A DNA stretch of 64,000 nt from Heterobilharzia americana (taxonomy: Eukaryota > Platyhelminthes > Trematoda > Strigeidida > Schistosomatidae): NCBI GenBank assembly GCA_944470555.2, contig OX104129.1, positions 84,404,820-84,468,819 of the forward strand. Direction: 5' to 3'. The notes beneath the pieces were generated by a model. The model was not told where the DNA came from, ran no database searches, and worked only from the letters and a program-made list of their open reading frames with translations. Shown here in pieces: positions 47,501 to 55,429 of the stretch (the stretch's first letter is position 1; each line of letters begins with the position of its first letter). Both the position numbers and the translations under genes were made by a program.

Positions 47501-50500
47501 GCTGAGCAGATGTTTTTCATTTCATTTCAATCACAAGGTAGGGTTTTGCCTGACCAACGTTACTACCGTTTTCTCGTATTCACACTGGCTGCCTACCAAT
47601 CAGGACTTCTCATCCTAATCGAAATCGAAATGAATTAGAAAGGTGCAGCATCATATTGATTATCATTTCTGACTATCTGAGGTAGCCGTGAGTGGTTTGG
47701 TAGACTACTACCGATATTGGATGGTGATGATTGAAATAAAAAGTTGGACAGTTGCCGGATTCGAACCGAAGACCACCGAGTTCCCGGACCGACGCTCAGT
47801 TGGTACAGCATCGGGTCGGAAACCCGGTGGTCTCTGGTTCGAATCCGGCCATGGTCCAAATTCTCATTTCACCTTCAATCATCACTCAGTATCAATACTA
47901 GTCTGCCAAACCACCGCTACCTCAGATAGTCAAAATGTCAATTTGATAAGTGTTCTTCTGCATAAATGATTCCAAGTTGTCAGAATTGTAGAATAAAGGT
48001 GATATCCATGTTTAGTGTGTTGTGTGTGAATTACAGATTGAGATTTGTATGTGCACGTGTGTTGATAGTTATTATCGTTCCCTTATTCCTATTTAGACAA
48101 TTATGATCCCCCTTTATGTGAAGAGATTCTACAATCAGACGATCAATCAATCAATATCAACATACGACCAGGCATTACTGCGCAACGGTCAGAGTTGCCA
48201 CACTTAATATCACTACATCAAGTAGAAAAACAGTGAGGCGCAAGATGAAGATAAGAGAATGCAGTCAAAAGAAATATAAAGTAAGAGAAGAAAGAAAAGA
48301 GGAATGAGAAAATGGTGAGATTCGGTATAGCGTTGTTAAGATGAGGATAATGTGTGTGGACACACAGCTGCGCCACTGACATCGGTTCTCAGCCATTTCG
48401 TCACCTAGAGTCAGTCTCCAACCACTAGTTCCTCTTGTCCGTGGACCCCAACCGACTAGTCCTGCATCGCCTTACATGGCTAAAACCAGTTGTCAGAGAC
48501 TTCATACATTGGTGCCATGTTTTAGTCTGGCCACCTCGAGCCTTTTCCCAGCCTGGACCCACCTCAGCCAACATTGTGTGACAAGGTAATTGGTGACTGG
48601 CATACGTAGTACGTGTCCCAACCATCTCAGTCGATAAAGGTTCATAATCTCGTCTACTGATTTACCTCTTCTCTCTAAAACTCTACACCTGACTTCTGTA
48701 TTACTCACATGGTGACACCACGGAATACGTCCTATACTACGAAGGCAATGCTGGTCGAATACCTGAAGCCTTCTCATGTCTTCCACCTTCAATGGCCATG
48801 TTTCACAGCCGTACAGTAGAACAGAGCAGACTGCTGTGCAGTACACGCGACCCTTAATGGACAAACGACTATCACGGCGGCGCCGTAGGTGGCGTAAATT
48901 GGCGAAAGCCAATCGAGCCTTTTGTAACCGTGCAGAGATTTCATCGACAACTAACCCACCAGGGTTGATCCTACTTCTCAGGAAAGTGAAGTGGTCGACA
49001 CACTCAACCACTTCATTCTCCATTGTTAGTCGCAGCACCGCTGAAGACCAGTCCTCGAGCAACAATAAGACGATCTTTATAGTTTCTCAAAGCCTTTCTG
49101 AATAATTTCGATATTGTTAAAATTGACCTTGTAACCACAAATTACAGCGAATAGAGCTATGGCTAAAGTGATTTCAGCTAAAGTGTGTGAAGACACTTCC
49201 TTCGAATTTGCCTGAGCTAAGTTGATGATACATTCGTAATTTCGAAATCTGACAAGTACACTATGCTGCAGTTCGCTTTGTTCTCTTATGCGGCTGTGAA
49301 ACATGGCCGTTAAATGAAGAAGACATGAAGCGATAACAGATGTCTGAGTAGTACTGCTCACGCTTGATGAAATCACCATGTGAACAATGGTATGGTCAAA
49401 CGAAAAGTGCTACACAGGATAAACAAGTCGATTGATCAGATTGTGAACCTTATTCGATTGAGATGGCTTAGATATATATGTACAGCATATGCCGATCCAC
49501 TGCCTACCTCGAGATGTTATGCTAGGGGAAGTTGGAATAGGTAGGAAGAAGGTTCAAGTTAGCCAGACGATAACCTGGCAAAAATCAACCAATTCTCTTT
49601 TTTTGTTGGTCTGAGTCGTGTAGGGAGATGTAGACTGCCTGATCAGGGTCCTAAGAACGAAAAAAATGCTTTACCTTCAAATTACTTGTTCGCTCACACA
49701 ACTTCGTCTACTTTCATACCACTCTCTTTCCATTCACTTCTTCTTTGTATACTACAGTGAAATGTAACAACTTGAAGTGATGCATTTATGTGACAGGCTT
49801 TTACGCTGATTTTCTCAGTCACTTGTCACATCCAATTACATAAAAGCAAAGTAAGTACGATAAATGGCTTTAAAACGTAAACAACACAACAAAAACAGCA
49901 TGCAAATGTCAGTCAATCAGTAAGGATCAACGCTCGTACTACAGTTACTGAAAGTGGCTCAATTTACTACACCTAACATCACTGAACAAAGATTCAACGA
50001 AACTGACCGAAATGAAAAAAAGAGATATGAAGAAAAAAATGTAATTGAAAGTCACAGCAAGTCAAAGATAAGAAGTAGAAAGTTAAAACAATGATGAAAT
50101 ATCCTATGAAAAGAAATTAGGATGAAAATAATACATCGCTGTATTTATGCTAGTGAGATTGACTGTGAACTGTATCATTTGGAGTTTCAGCCTACTGATT
50201 TCAGTTGTAATCCGTAGGCAAACCGAAAGGTTGACAACTCTCTGCACTACACCAATGTCAAATTGTATTATCATCACGTTGCGACATTATCATCATCATC
50301 ATCATCATCAATGTCAACATAGCACAAGGCATTACTACGTAACGGTCTGAGTTGTCACACATATCAGTACATCAAGCAAAAGGGTAGTGAAGTGGAAGAT
50401 AAAGATGATGAAATTTAGTCAAATGAAATATAAAATACTCAAAGAGAGAAGGGAAGAATGAGAAAATGGTGAGATTCGGTATAGCATCGTTAAGATGAGG

Positions 50501-53500
50501 ATGATGTATGCATACATTTGCGCCAGTGACATTGGTTCTCAGCCATCTCGTCACCTACAGTCAGTCTCCAACCACTGGTTCGTCTTGTCCCGTGGACCCC
50601 AACAGACTAGTCCTTCATTGCCTCACATGGCTCAAACCAGTTGTCAGAGACTTCATACATTGGTGCCATGTTTTAGTCTGGTCACCTCGAGCCTTTTCCC
50701 AGCCTGGACCCACCTCAGCCAACATTGTGTGACGAGGCATTCGGCGACTAGGCATGCGCAATACGCATCCCAACTATCTCAGTCGATGAAGGTTCATAAT
50801 CTGATGCAACAAGGCTATCAGTATATTAATCTTACCCGTGGGGAAGTTATAAGTCTTGGCCACTTCACGATCATATGCACCAAGGAATTCTAAGCATAAC
50901 AAGAATAAACGTTGTTGAAGTAATGCTTTACGCGTTTGACACTGAGAAGTATCGACTGTAGGCTTTTCTTCATATTTCCATAAATCTATTAAGCATGGTT
51001 TCACATCATCGAATAGAACTAATCTATCAGGATCTTCATCTTCAATAGCCTTTTGATCTTGTATATTCAATACATCTGAAGGTAACCAACCAACTGCTTC
51101 ACGTGCACGTTCTAAACCAACCCAAGCTTTACCACGACGATATAAAATAGCTCGACTTCTTCCTTCCAAATGAACCATGTCCTGCTAGTGAAGGAATATG
51201 TCCACGACGAACCCATTGATCAGCAGCAACTTCAGATGATAAAATAGATGGGACAACATCTGGACCTGTCTTTTCATACGATTCATCAGGAATACCTTCA
51301 CCGGAACAATTGATCAATGCATCTTCACATGTACTAGCTATGGCTAAATAGAAGTTGAAGATATTAGACAATAGTATACAAAATTATTAATTATGAGACA
51401 ATATTCGTAAGTCATTACATTGAAACCAACAGCAAATGCATAAAATAAGCTATCAACTAAAAAAGAAGCTGGTACTACACCACAATTAACCTGATATGGT
51501 TTACAGACAAGATCGGTAAGAGGTTAGTATGGAGTTCTTAAACATTATTGATTCAAAAGAAAAAAGGAACTAATCTTGTTAGGCAACCGAGAACATACAT
51601 AGGCAATATGACTATCAATTATCCCTGAGTATAGTTGATAGAAGATTGCCAGTCTTTCCGGAACACATCATTCAATAATGATCACGAACTGATTCGAGCA
51701 AATCTATATTTCAGGCTAAATAGACGGAGGAAATCTACAACTTGAAGACTGTTTCATTTGCCATTCGATGACAAGAATGGCTAAGACTTCTTCCAATGAA
51801 CAAGTGACTAGACCATTATTGGAATACGACAACATCCATCATTCTTAAAAACTCTGATACCATTTGCATTCTGATATAAAACCAGTGGTAAAAACCATAA
51901 CCGATCCACAGAAACAGTTTAAAGGTAGCCGATAGATCTCATTAACTGTATATGAATTAATGGAAGCACGTGAATGAATCATTGCAGGATTCTAGCACAA
52001 CACTGAGCGAAAACAGCTAAATCAGATTGACAGTCTTCGCAATGACTGTGAACAACAGTAAACAAAGAAGCCCCACGAGATGGAAAAGCTACAGGCGAGG
52101 GGTAACAGTAGACGGTAATTTCTACTGGTTAAGAAAACTAAAGCAAAAAATCTAATGATTAGTGAAAACGTATGAGAGGAGGACGGGTCTACAGCTGAAT
52201 GAACAGGGAAGATGACTACAACGATGAGCAGGATAATTCGAGTAACAGTTAACCTAACCTCTCTAGTTTTCCGCCATCCAGATCGGTCCTGAAAGGAAAA
52301 CTGGATAGGCCCTCCAACTCCTGTAGGAGTTGAGAAGACTGTATGTCAACTGAAACGAGAGAAAGTAATGGACCCGATGGGCTATACCATCTTATTCGAC
52401 GGCTATTACTTAAATTCACTCTATGTAAATCAAATATGATCTCCTTGGGCTGGTCTCAAACACTGATTGCCACAGTCTTCAAGAAAGGAGAGAAATCATC
52501 CTCCGATATCCACAGAGGCGTCAGTCTGATGAACATACTATCAAACGATCCTACATTCTATGATCCTCACAAGCTTAAGTGAAACACAAAAACATTAAAA
52601 CTCAGAAAACAAGGCAGTTTTTACAACTGGTCATGGGTGTATCAACTAGTTATTCACCCTCCACAAGATTCTGGAACACATACTTTCTGATTCTGAATTG
52701 AACTGAAGTTGACCGCTATGAAAAACACATCTGAACGTCTGGTTTCAGCAGAAGGTTAGATAATTTTCCCTAGAAGTCATCTTTCGCTTCGTTCGAACTG
52801 CAGTCATTCGGTGTATACGCAAAATTAAACAAGGAAGACAGTGGTGAATTTCACTATTCATTAAAGATGTAGGTGTATTCCTTGACGTGAAGGCGACAAC
52901 TAACTTCTTCAACCGACTGAAATGCGTGCCAGGTAACTACATTAACTCATAACAGGCACTGTATTTGAACACCTATGAGTGTATTTCAGCCGAGGGTAAC
53001 TTATCATATGAACTGTATTGATCGATCGATGTCCAGTCACTCCAGTCACTCTAGTTTCATCATAAACATGCTTATTAAGGTCTCCAAATCACCATTTTAT
53101 TTTGCGAAGATTCACCTTAACACAGGATATCCTTTAATCGGTTTAAAGTGTGCAGTGATAAATTCCTTCTGAGTGACGACACTTACAAGATGTAGGGTCA
53201 ACTGCATAACTTCAGTGGTGATTCGAGAATATTTCGGACAACTTCCTCACCATTCAAATGCAAATCTCTGCTCTAGTAGTCTATTGGTATCTAATCTAAC
53301 AATAGGGGGTAATGCTGCTGATCGTAGTGACCTAATTTTATAACATTCTATAATCTGTAATGACCATCTGCTAAAGTATCGATTTTCTTTATCGCTACGG
53401 TAGCATCGAATTTAGTATACACAGAGGGAGGCTAGGTCAATCAAAAACTCAAAATGATGAAAATTTTATGACATTATGAAGCCTACAAATTACACATATA

Positions 53501-54709
53501 GTGGGATTTAACAGAAGCATGATTAGTTAAATGACTAACTGACAAAATAAGCGTAGAACCTCGTACATAGATCCATCACTTCACTACACTTCACAGCAGT
53601 AAATGAAGACAGTTGAATAGAAAAAGAGTAATATCAAAGTAGACAACCTTGTGCGAGAGAATCAACAGTCCAAACATAACAGATAGCGCAAATATTCAAA
53701 CTTTAGATGTCAAGGAGTGAATATATCTGCGCTATTCTGACCGATTTCTAGTCAGATCACCAGAGTCCTCAACACTGATTCTTTTTGTTTCAGTGACCCC
53801 AACTACTCAGTCTACATCTCCCTACACGACTCAGACCAACAAAAAAGAGAATTGGTTGATTTTTGCGAGGTTATCGTCTGACTAACCTGAACCTTCTTCC
53901 TACCTATTCCAACTTCCCCTAGCATAACATCTCGAGGTAGGCAGTGGATCGGCATATGCTGTACATATATATCTAAGCCATCTCAATCGAATAAGGTTCA
54001 CAATCTGATCAATCGACTTGTTTATCCTGTGTAGCACTTTTCGTTTGACCATACCATTGTTCACATGGTGATTTCATCAAGCGTGAGCAGTACTACTCAG
54101 ACATCTGTTATCGCTTCATGTCTTCTTCATTTAATGGCCATGTTTCACAGCCGCATAAGAGAATAAAGCGAACTGCAGCGCAGTATACTAGTCCTTCGAA
54201 ATAAGTACATAAGGTACCAGGAAGCATGATGTCCATTGGACAATTGAAATCACTGCTAGCGGATAAGTGTATGTATTGATATACAAAATAAGACTTCCAG
54301 CATTATATACTAATAAGATAACAAACCATTTAGTTTTCCTTCCAGCTACATTGGTCCATTTCAGCTGTATTTCTTCAATCGACATATCTCGAGTGATCTC
54401 TGAAATGATAGATGAAAAACAATGACTTTCTTATGACTTTTAGATGATTGTGATTCATTTGATTTCAATTTTTCTTGTCGTCTATTTCGAGTTTTATACC
54501 AACCATTCCAATGTTGAGAACCAGGTTGACCGAATCTAGCTACACCACTTGACCAATACAACTCCATTTCCAGAATACGTTGATCAAATGAAGATTTTTC
54601 AAGTTCTATAGGTCGAAAACAATTGAATTCAATAACAGCTTGCCAAACTGCTAAAGCTCGTTTGCATGACCTGCTTGGGCTAACCAGTGACAGTAATCAG
54701 CTAGGAAAT
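33055..54709 (-). CDS. NRDE2: NRDE2 homologue, spliced, N-terminal exons not found
   Basis: Minus-strand host gene with exons 54709-54438, 54399-54327 (end uncertain), 51343-51213, 51181-50836, 45990-45633, 43665-43369, 38471-38140, 36334-36003 and 33186-33055 (stop TAA). NRDE2 is a nuclear HAT-repeat protein first named in C. elegans nuclear RNAi; the human protein binds MTR4 and restrains the nuclear exosome. Landmarks in family order: HWLAQAGHA...VWQAVIEFNCFRP, WNGWYKTRNRRQE, WVGLERAREAVGWLPSD, DRLVLFDDVKPCLIDLW, LWRAYARGFW...RRIFDSALSM, VFYRAIEDVPWAK-VLYTDLVRYCPED and the C-terminal LRLRTPLEEVDLLL. Phases agree across most junctions. A small exon seems missing between 43369 and 38471. Two frame breaks fall at homopolymers (see findings). 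The N-terminal MTR4-binding part is not in view. Confidence 0.85.
33238..33957 (+). mobile_element. RTE-A fragment inside the last NRDE2 intron
   Basis: Plus-strand RT C-terminal segment (LQVNVEKMEVVMIPN, NGRNLKEVASFTYLGSTVS) truncated at both ends; it stops before the 3' terminus. It begins only about 50 bp upstream (in gene direction) of the terminal exon's acceptor. Confidence 0.82.
33958..34860 (+). mobile_element. Degenerate RTE-B-like sequence
   Basis: 34060-34390 parallels the RTE C-terminal region at 49360-49640 (GGATCACCGTGTGAACAATG, AAGTCGATTGACAAAGTTGT, AGATGGCTTGGATATG). 34425-34510 resembles the RTE-B 5' region at 42000-42060. No open frame; boundaries uncertain. Confidence 0.45.
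34861..35790 (-). mobile_element. RTE-B 3' part, degenerate
   Basis: Shares the RTE-B 3' region (GTGAGATTCGGTATAGCG, GCCACTGACATCGGTTTTCA) and RT C-terminal text (CACGTGGTGACATCATGGAA, TGGCCATGTTTCACAGCC) with 48145-49067, but with more substitutions and no long frame. From about 35590 to 35790 it may be a second, partly overlapping fragment. Confidence 0.7.
36003..36334 (-). CDS. NRDE2: NRDE2 exon, penultimate
   Basis: Acceptor TTTCGAGCGTAG, donor GTAAGTG; entry phase 1 matches the previous donor and exit is phase 0. Encodes the HAT-type segment RVRNAFEKAVQTS ... FWSAHLRLVIWRAYMAFGW ... KAVFYRAIEDVPWAK, matching the human ALFENAM...LLWRMYLNFL...GVFYKALQNCPWAK. A TA-repeat (36358-36395) lies just upstream of the acceptor. 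Confidence 0.92.
36358..36395. repeat. TA microsatellite
   Basis: About 19 TA units, 24 bp upstream (in gene direction) of an NRDE2 splice acceptor. Confidence 0.9.
36396..37773. other. NRDE2 intron stretch with no recognised feature
   Basis: AT-rich sequence without convincing coding frames or repeats I can name. Confidence 0.4.
37774..37905 (+). mobile_element. RTE-B-related 5'-region fragment
   Basis: GCCACCTTGACGTGGTGGTC and GGGCTTGCATAT match, in opposite orientation, the 5'-region text at 42075-42121 (GCCCGACCACCACGTCAAGG). CACGTCAAGG/CCTTGACGTG also forms a local hairpin. Confidence 0.5.
38140..38471 (-). CDS. NRDE2: NRDE2 internal exon
   Basis: Acceptor TTTTCAATAG and donor GTGTAT; enters in phase 2, leaves in phase 1 to join the 36334 exon. 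About 110 residues (LPPLFLASLIHKLNYLRQNV; LFQLSLELERWTSLIA) of HAT-like helices. The preceding exon ends in phase 0, so a short exon is probably missing between 43369 and 38471. Confidence 0.8.
38480..38520. repeat. AAT microsatellite at a splice acceptor
   Basis: About 13 AAT units; on the NRDE2 strand it reads as ATT repeats starting 9 bp before the acceptor AG and supplies the T-rich tract. Confidence 0.9.
38521..39769. other. NRDE2 intron stretch, little visible
   Basis: A tRNA-like motif (GCTCACTGGCTTAGGGAGA ... GGGTTTCAACCCC) at about 39388-39450 resembles a degraded Pol III promoter, probably another SINE relic. Nothing else is recognised. Confidence 0.4.
39770..39960 (-). mobile_element. 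RTE C-terminal fragment
   Basis: CATCTTCCTACCTAATCCAA, CTTAACATGACACTTCAAG and AGTGGATCGGCATGC match the RTE fragment at 53880-53960 on the same strand. Confidence 0.5.
40010..40955 (+). mobile_element. 5'-truncated RTE-A copy
   Basis: RT domain B onward, very decayed, ending TATGTTCCACTAGAAACCC and an AAT tail. Locally amplified short repeats (ACTCC x4 near 40502-40520; CCAA x5 near 40737) indicate slippage after insertion. Confidence 0.8.
41596..42114 (-). mobile_element. RTE-B-related 5' region
   Basis: Minus-strand frames 42165-41917 and 41912-41595 (MEYDTSKVFPLIISSAML; RHFTMPHGLSGRWCWF) and the motif at 42075-42121 are shared with 37774-37905 and partly with 34425-34510. I take this as the 5' untranslated/leader part of an RTE-B relative, joined head-on to a 3' end at 42115. 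No domain is recognised in the frames. Confidence 0.45.
42115..42375 (+). mobile_element. RTE-B 3' end
   Basis: Plus-strand RTE-B terminus: CAGAACCGATGTCAATGGCG, AACGCTATACGAATCTCACC, ACGCACTAATGCCTGGTCC, then a TGGATGGATGGATGATGA tail. It points the opposite way to the 5'-like sequence on its left. Confidence 0.75.
42385..42540 (-). mobile_element. RTE C-terminal fragment
   Basis: TGGTGCCACAACTTGGTTTG and CTTCCAACCTAATCCAACTT parallel the RTE region at 62175-62240 and 53880-53930. Short and diverged. Confidence 0.45.
42845..42990 (-). mobile_element. Hammerhead retroposon fragment, decayed ribozyme
   Basis: Minus strand reads CACTGGTGAAGGGTCCCATA then CTAGAGAAATCAGC; both core boxes are mutated, so inactive. 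Confidence 0.6.
43135..43325 (-). repeat. tRNA-like SINE repeat (type B)
   Basis: Reverse orientation: AACTGAGTTACAAAGTCCAA (box A side) and ATTTCACTTCAATCACCAAG with ATTACTACCG at the end are shared with 47340-47600. Confidence 0.65.
43369..43665 (-). CDS. NRDE2: NRDE2 internal exon
   Basis: Acceptor TTTTTTCATACTTGTAG, donor GTATGT; 99 codons in phase 0 at both ends. Encodes TAISIWRNCGRTIISE ... NLWRAYARGFWQISQDLL ... SRRIFDSALSMYPIL, matching the HAT segment LWKQYAHLEW...ARKVFDTALGM of human NRDE2. The frame is clean across the whole exon. Confidence 0.92.
43745..44250 (+). mobile_element. 5'-truncated RTE-B copy
   Basis: Plus-strand RTE-B end with the stretch GTCGGTTGGGGTCCACGAGA, TGAGAACCGATGTCAGTGGC, CGCAGTAATGCCTGGTCC and a GGATGGATGG tail. 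It lies about 80 bp upstream (gene direction) of the 43665 acceptor. Confidence 0.8.
44640..45515 (+). mobile_element. 5'-truncated RTE-A copy
   Basis: RT C-terminal third (KTEVMMTPN; NGRNLKEAVSFTYLRSTVS) to the 3' end TATGTTCCACTAGGAACTC with an AAT tail. A GGCACA repeat expansion near 44883-44910 inserts extra GT codons. Confidence 0.83.
45633..45990 (-). CDS. NRDE2: NRDE2 internal exon with a frame break
   Basis: Acceptor TTCACTTCACTTATTAG, donor GTAGAT. Entry phase 1 completes the Gly/Asp codon from 50836. First frame: IRLVHDLSSVGTVQRQGLTP ... VWSQAHRCFIDSAIVQMNDL; second frame: LKIKENWCTTLSKLRFTVAS, ending SNAIQTHLANVK. The change of frame falls at a run of four A/T at 45745-45748; a fifth base there would restore one frame. 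A GTT-repeat (46018-46043) lies just upstream of the acceptor. Confidence 0.82.
46090..47180 (+). mobile_element. Penelope-like element 3' half with GIY-YIG region
   Basis: Plus-strand reading shows the end of the Penelope RT (FTMEKKS; TGKLETQVYTKPTYTDCAQI; NPTAHKISCVQTLFKR) then the linker and the GIY-YIG domain (NVIYKINCNYCSQPTL; HQLASKRHDISLLISIHVDN; FNFHNVEILDGERKYKECQ). Frames shift at least three times. Just after the last frame a hammerhead-like core CTGATGA (47122-47128) ... GATGAAG (47145-47151) occurs, consistent with the known association of Penelope elements and hammerhead motifs. Confidence 0.82.
47340..47600 (-). repeat. tRNA-like SINE repeat (type B)
   Basis: Near-complete reverse-oriented copy: box-B complement GGATTCGAACCAGCG, box-A side CCAACTAAGCTACAAAGTCC, ending GTTACTACCG. 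Confidence 0.7.
47670..47940. repeat. Two SINE type B halves fused head-on
   Basis: Left half (minus, ACTATCTGAGGTAGCCGTGA ... GGATTCGAACCGAAGACCAC) meets a right half (plus, GTTGGTACAGCATCGGGTCG ... GGTTCGAATCCGGCC ... CTACCTCAGATAGT), giving an almost perfect inverted repeat with outer ends ACTATCTGAGGTAG / CTACCTCAGATAGT. Confidence 0.75.
48137..48144. repeat. Candidate target-site duplication, left
   Basis: AGACGATC, repeated at 49068-49075 on the other side of an RTE-B copy. Only 8 bp, so chance is possible. Confidence 0.55.
48145..49067 (-). mobile_element. 5'-truncated RTE-B copy
   Basis: A 187-codon frame (49065-48502) holds the RT thumb and C terminus: FTFLRSRINPGGLVVDEISA, GRVYCTAVCSVLLYGCETW, RCLRSIGRIPW-like HCLRSIGRIPWCHHVS and RLRWLGHVLRMP. 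One later frameshift (near 48560). The 3' tail is ATCA repeats. Close to the long copy at 61808-64000. Confidence 0.88.
49068..49075. repeat. Candidate target-site duplication, right
   Basis: Second AGACGATC, directly at the truncated 5' end of the RTE-B insertion. Confidence 0.55.
49250..49655 (+). mobile_element. RTE C-terminal fragment, inverted partner of 53810-54190
   Basis: Contains TTATGCGGCTGTGAAACATG, GTCGATTGATCAGATTGTGA, GAGATGGCTTAGATATATAT and AGGGAAGTTGGAATAGGT-like text, nearly the reverse complement of 53810-54190. Derived from the RTE C terminus (RLRWLG-type segment) but from a subfamily different from RTE-B above. Confidence 0.65.
50283..50800 (-). mobile_element. 5'-truncated RTE-B copy beside an NRDE2 exon
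   Basis: ATC-repeat tail (50287-50310), then GGCATTACTACGTAACGGTC ... TCTCAGTCGATGAAGGTTCA. Truncated end lies only about 36 bp past the donor of the 50836 exon, so the insertion narrowly spared the splice site. Confidence 0.85.
50836..51181 (-). CDS. NRDE2: NRDE2 internal exon
   Basis: Donor GTAAGA after 50836, exit phase 1, which fits the 45990 acceptor. Encodes MVHLEGRSRAIL, WVGLERAREAVGWLPSD, DPDRLVLFDDVKPCLIDLW and RLFLLCLEFLGAY, matching human WLAAERSRDQRHWRPWRPD ... ERQVLFDDIGQSLIRL ... EAFLQFLGV. The coding upstream is in another frame; a 31-nt micro-intron (51182-51212) would reconcile them. Confidence 0.85.
51213..51343 (-). CDS. NRDE2: NRDE2 internal exon (upstream of candidate micro-intron)
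   Basis: Acceptor CTTCTATTTAG; enters with two nucleotides of a split codon. Encodes ASTCEDALINCSGEG, DESYEKTGPDVVPS and SSEVAADQW. Sequence is acidic and poorly conserved, as this part is in other NRDE2 proteins. The right end is chosen at W|GTTCGT, giving phase 0 into GACATG at 51181. Confidence 0.65.
51344..52289. other. NRDE2 intron stretch with no recognised feature
   Basis: No coding or repeat signature that I can support; composition is AT-rich. Confidence 0.4.
52290..53300 (+). mobile_element. Ancient RTE-B-related RT copy
   Basis: 52343-52582 encodes SNGPDGLYHLIRRLLLKF, WSQTLIATVFKKGEKSSSDI and HRGVSLMNILSND, clearly the RTE RT motif 1-2 region (GPDGLPAEV ... VFKKGEKSSCDNHRGISLTNI in the copy at right). 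Further right VFLDVKATTNFFNRLKCVPG recalls domain A, with the two catalytic-region residues lost. Confidence 0.7.
53810..54190 (-). mobile_element. RTE C-terminal fragment, inverted partner of 49250-49655
   Basis: Shares CATATCGAGATG-like and GTTCACATGGTGATTTCATC, CAGACATCTGTTATCGCTTC with 49250-49655 in reverse orientation, at high identity by eye. Confidence 0.65.
54327..54399 (-). CDS. NRDE2: NRDE2 small exon, 3' boundary uncertain
   Basis: Follows the 38-nt intron 54437-54400 (acceptor TTTTTCATCTATCATTTCAG). Frame continues as ITRDMSIEEIQLKWTNVAG. The donor at 54326 (TG|GTTTGT) is one option but its phase does not match the next acceptor at 51343, so another exon or another donor is likely. 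Confidence 0.5.
54438..54709 (-). CDS. NRDE2: NRDE2 exon with a frame break
   Basis: Acceptor TTCCCTTATGTATATCAG. Begins FLADYCHWLAQAGHA, then after a frame change RALAVWQAVIEFNCFRP, ELYWSSGVARFGQPGSQHW, NGWYKTRNRRQE. Human: FLRQAGHSEKAVALFQAMVE FNFF...WDSGEPRFGEKGARGWKAWMHQQER, so both frames are genuine NRDE2. The break falls at a run of three T (plus strand 54661-54663); a fourth would restore the frame. Confidence 0.87.
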
Positions 54710-55149
54710 CTGATATACATAAGGGAATAAAAGAGAATATTAATAGACTTTATGAAAAAGGCACAACGCGAGCTACATTTAGAATGTACAGTGAAGCAGT
54801 TTGTATTCCCTTTATTATAAAGGCATTTGAAATATTAGAAGGATAATTCTATGTCAGTTGGGTGTGTATCTGACATCCAGTGAGTGATCCCGTTCCGACC
54901 GAGACTCCCATCCAGCACTCAGATTCAAACTCCATAGTGTTATCCCACTAGGCTACTGAGTAGCCGACACATTACACAGAAACCTATATACCATCCAATG
55001 TACGACGGAACTTCAACTGACTTTCTAAAAGCACTGTTGCGAAGTGTAACAAGGTTAACCAGTATGTCTTTTTGAAGGGTCCTATTTTTCCTATCCACTA
55101 TTCATTGTTTTTTTTTATACAACATGTTGGTTTATGGGGATTTATTTGT
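54710..55149. other. Upstream NRDE2 flank or intron
   Basis: One tRNA-like relic near 54890-54965 (CAGATTCAAACTCC and CCACTAGGCTACTGAGTAGCC read as reversed box B and box A). No further NRDE2 exon is recognised to the left edge of the gene. Confidence 0.4.
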
Positions 55150-55320
55150 TCATTTCAGGTTGGTATTCACTATGGACTGACATCTATGACCCCGCCATGG
55201 ATGATGAAACAGCTCTACAGAGCTCCCAGGTTTCCAACGTTTCTGCTCCTCATGTTACTCCACGATGAATACCAACTTGAAATCAATAAATCCCCACTAA
55301 CCCCCAAATTGAATTGTTCT
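55150..55320. mobile_element. Chimeric hammerhead-retroposon fragment
   Basis: TTGGTATTCACTATGGACTG is a reversed 3' end, immediately followed by plus-strand GATGAAACAGCTCTACAGAG and TACCAACTTGAAATCAATAA. The ribozyme 5' half is missing. Confidence 0.55.
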
Positions 55321-55429
55321 AGTGCTCATTAGTGACTAGCTTTGAGAGGTGATTCCCGAAGTTCTAATGAATAGTCGTGACTAGTGGGGCAAACCCGGTG
55401 CACATGATGACAAATATCAAACGATGAGA

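Noticed and set aside
47800..47865. Possible functional tRNA gene
   Set aside because: A cloverleaf-like anticodon arm can be drawn but the loop lacks U33, and the segment is half of a palindromic SINE.
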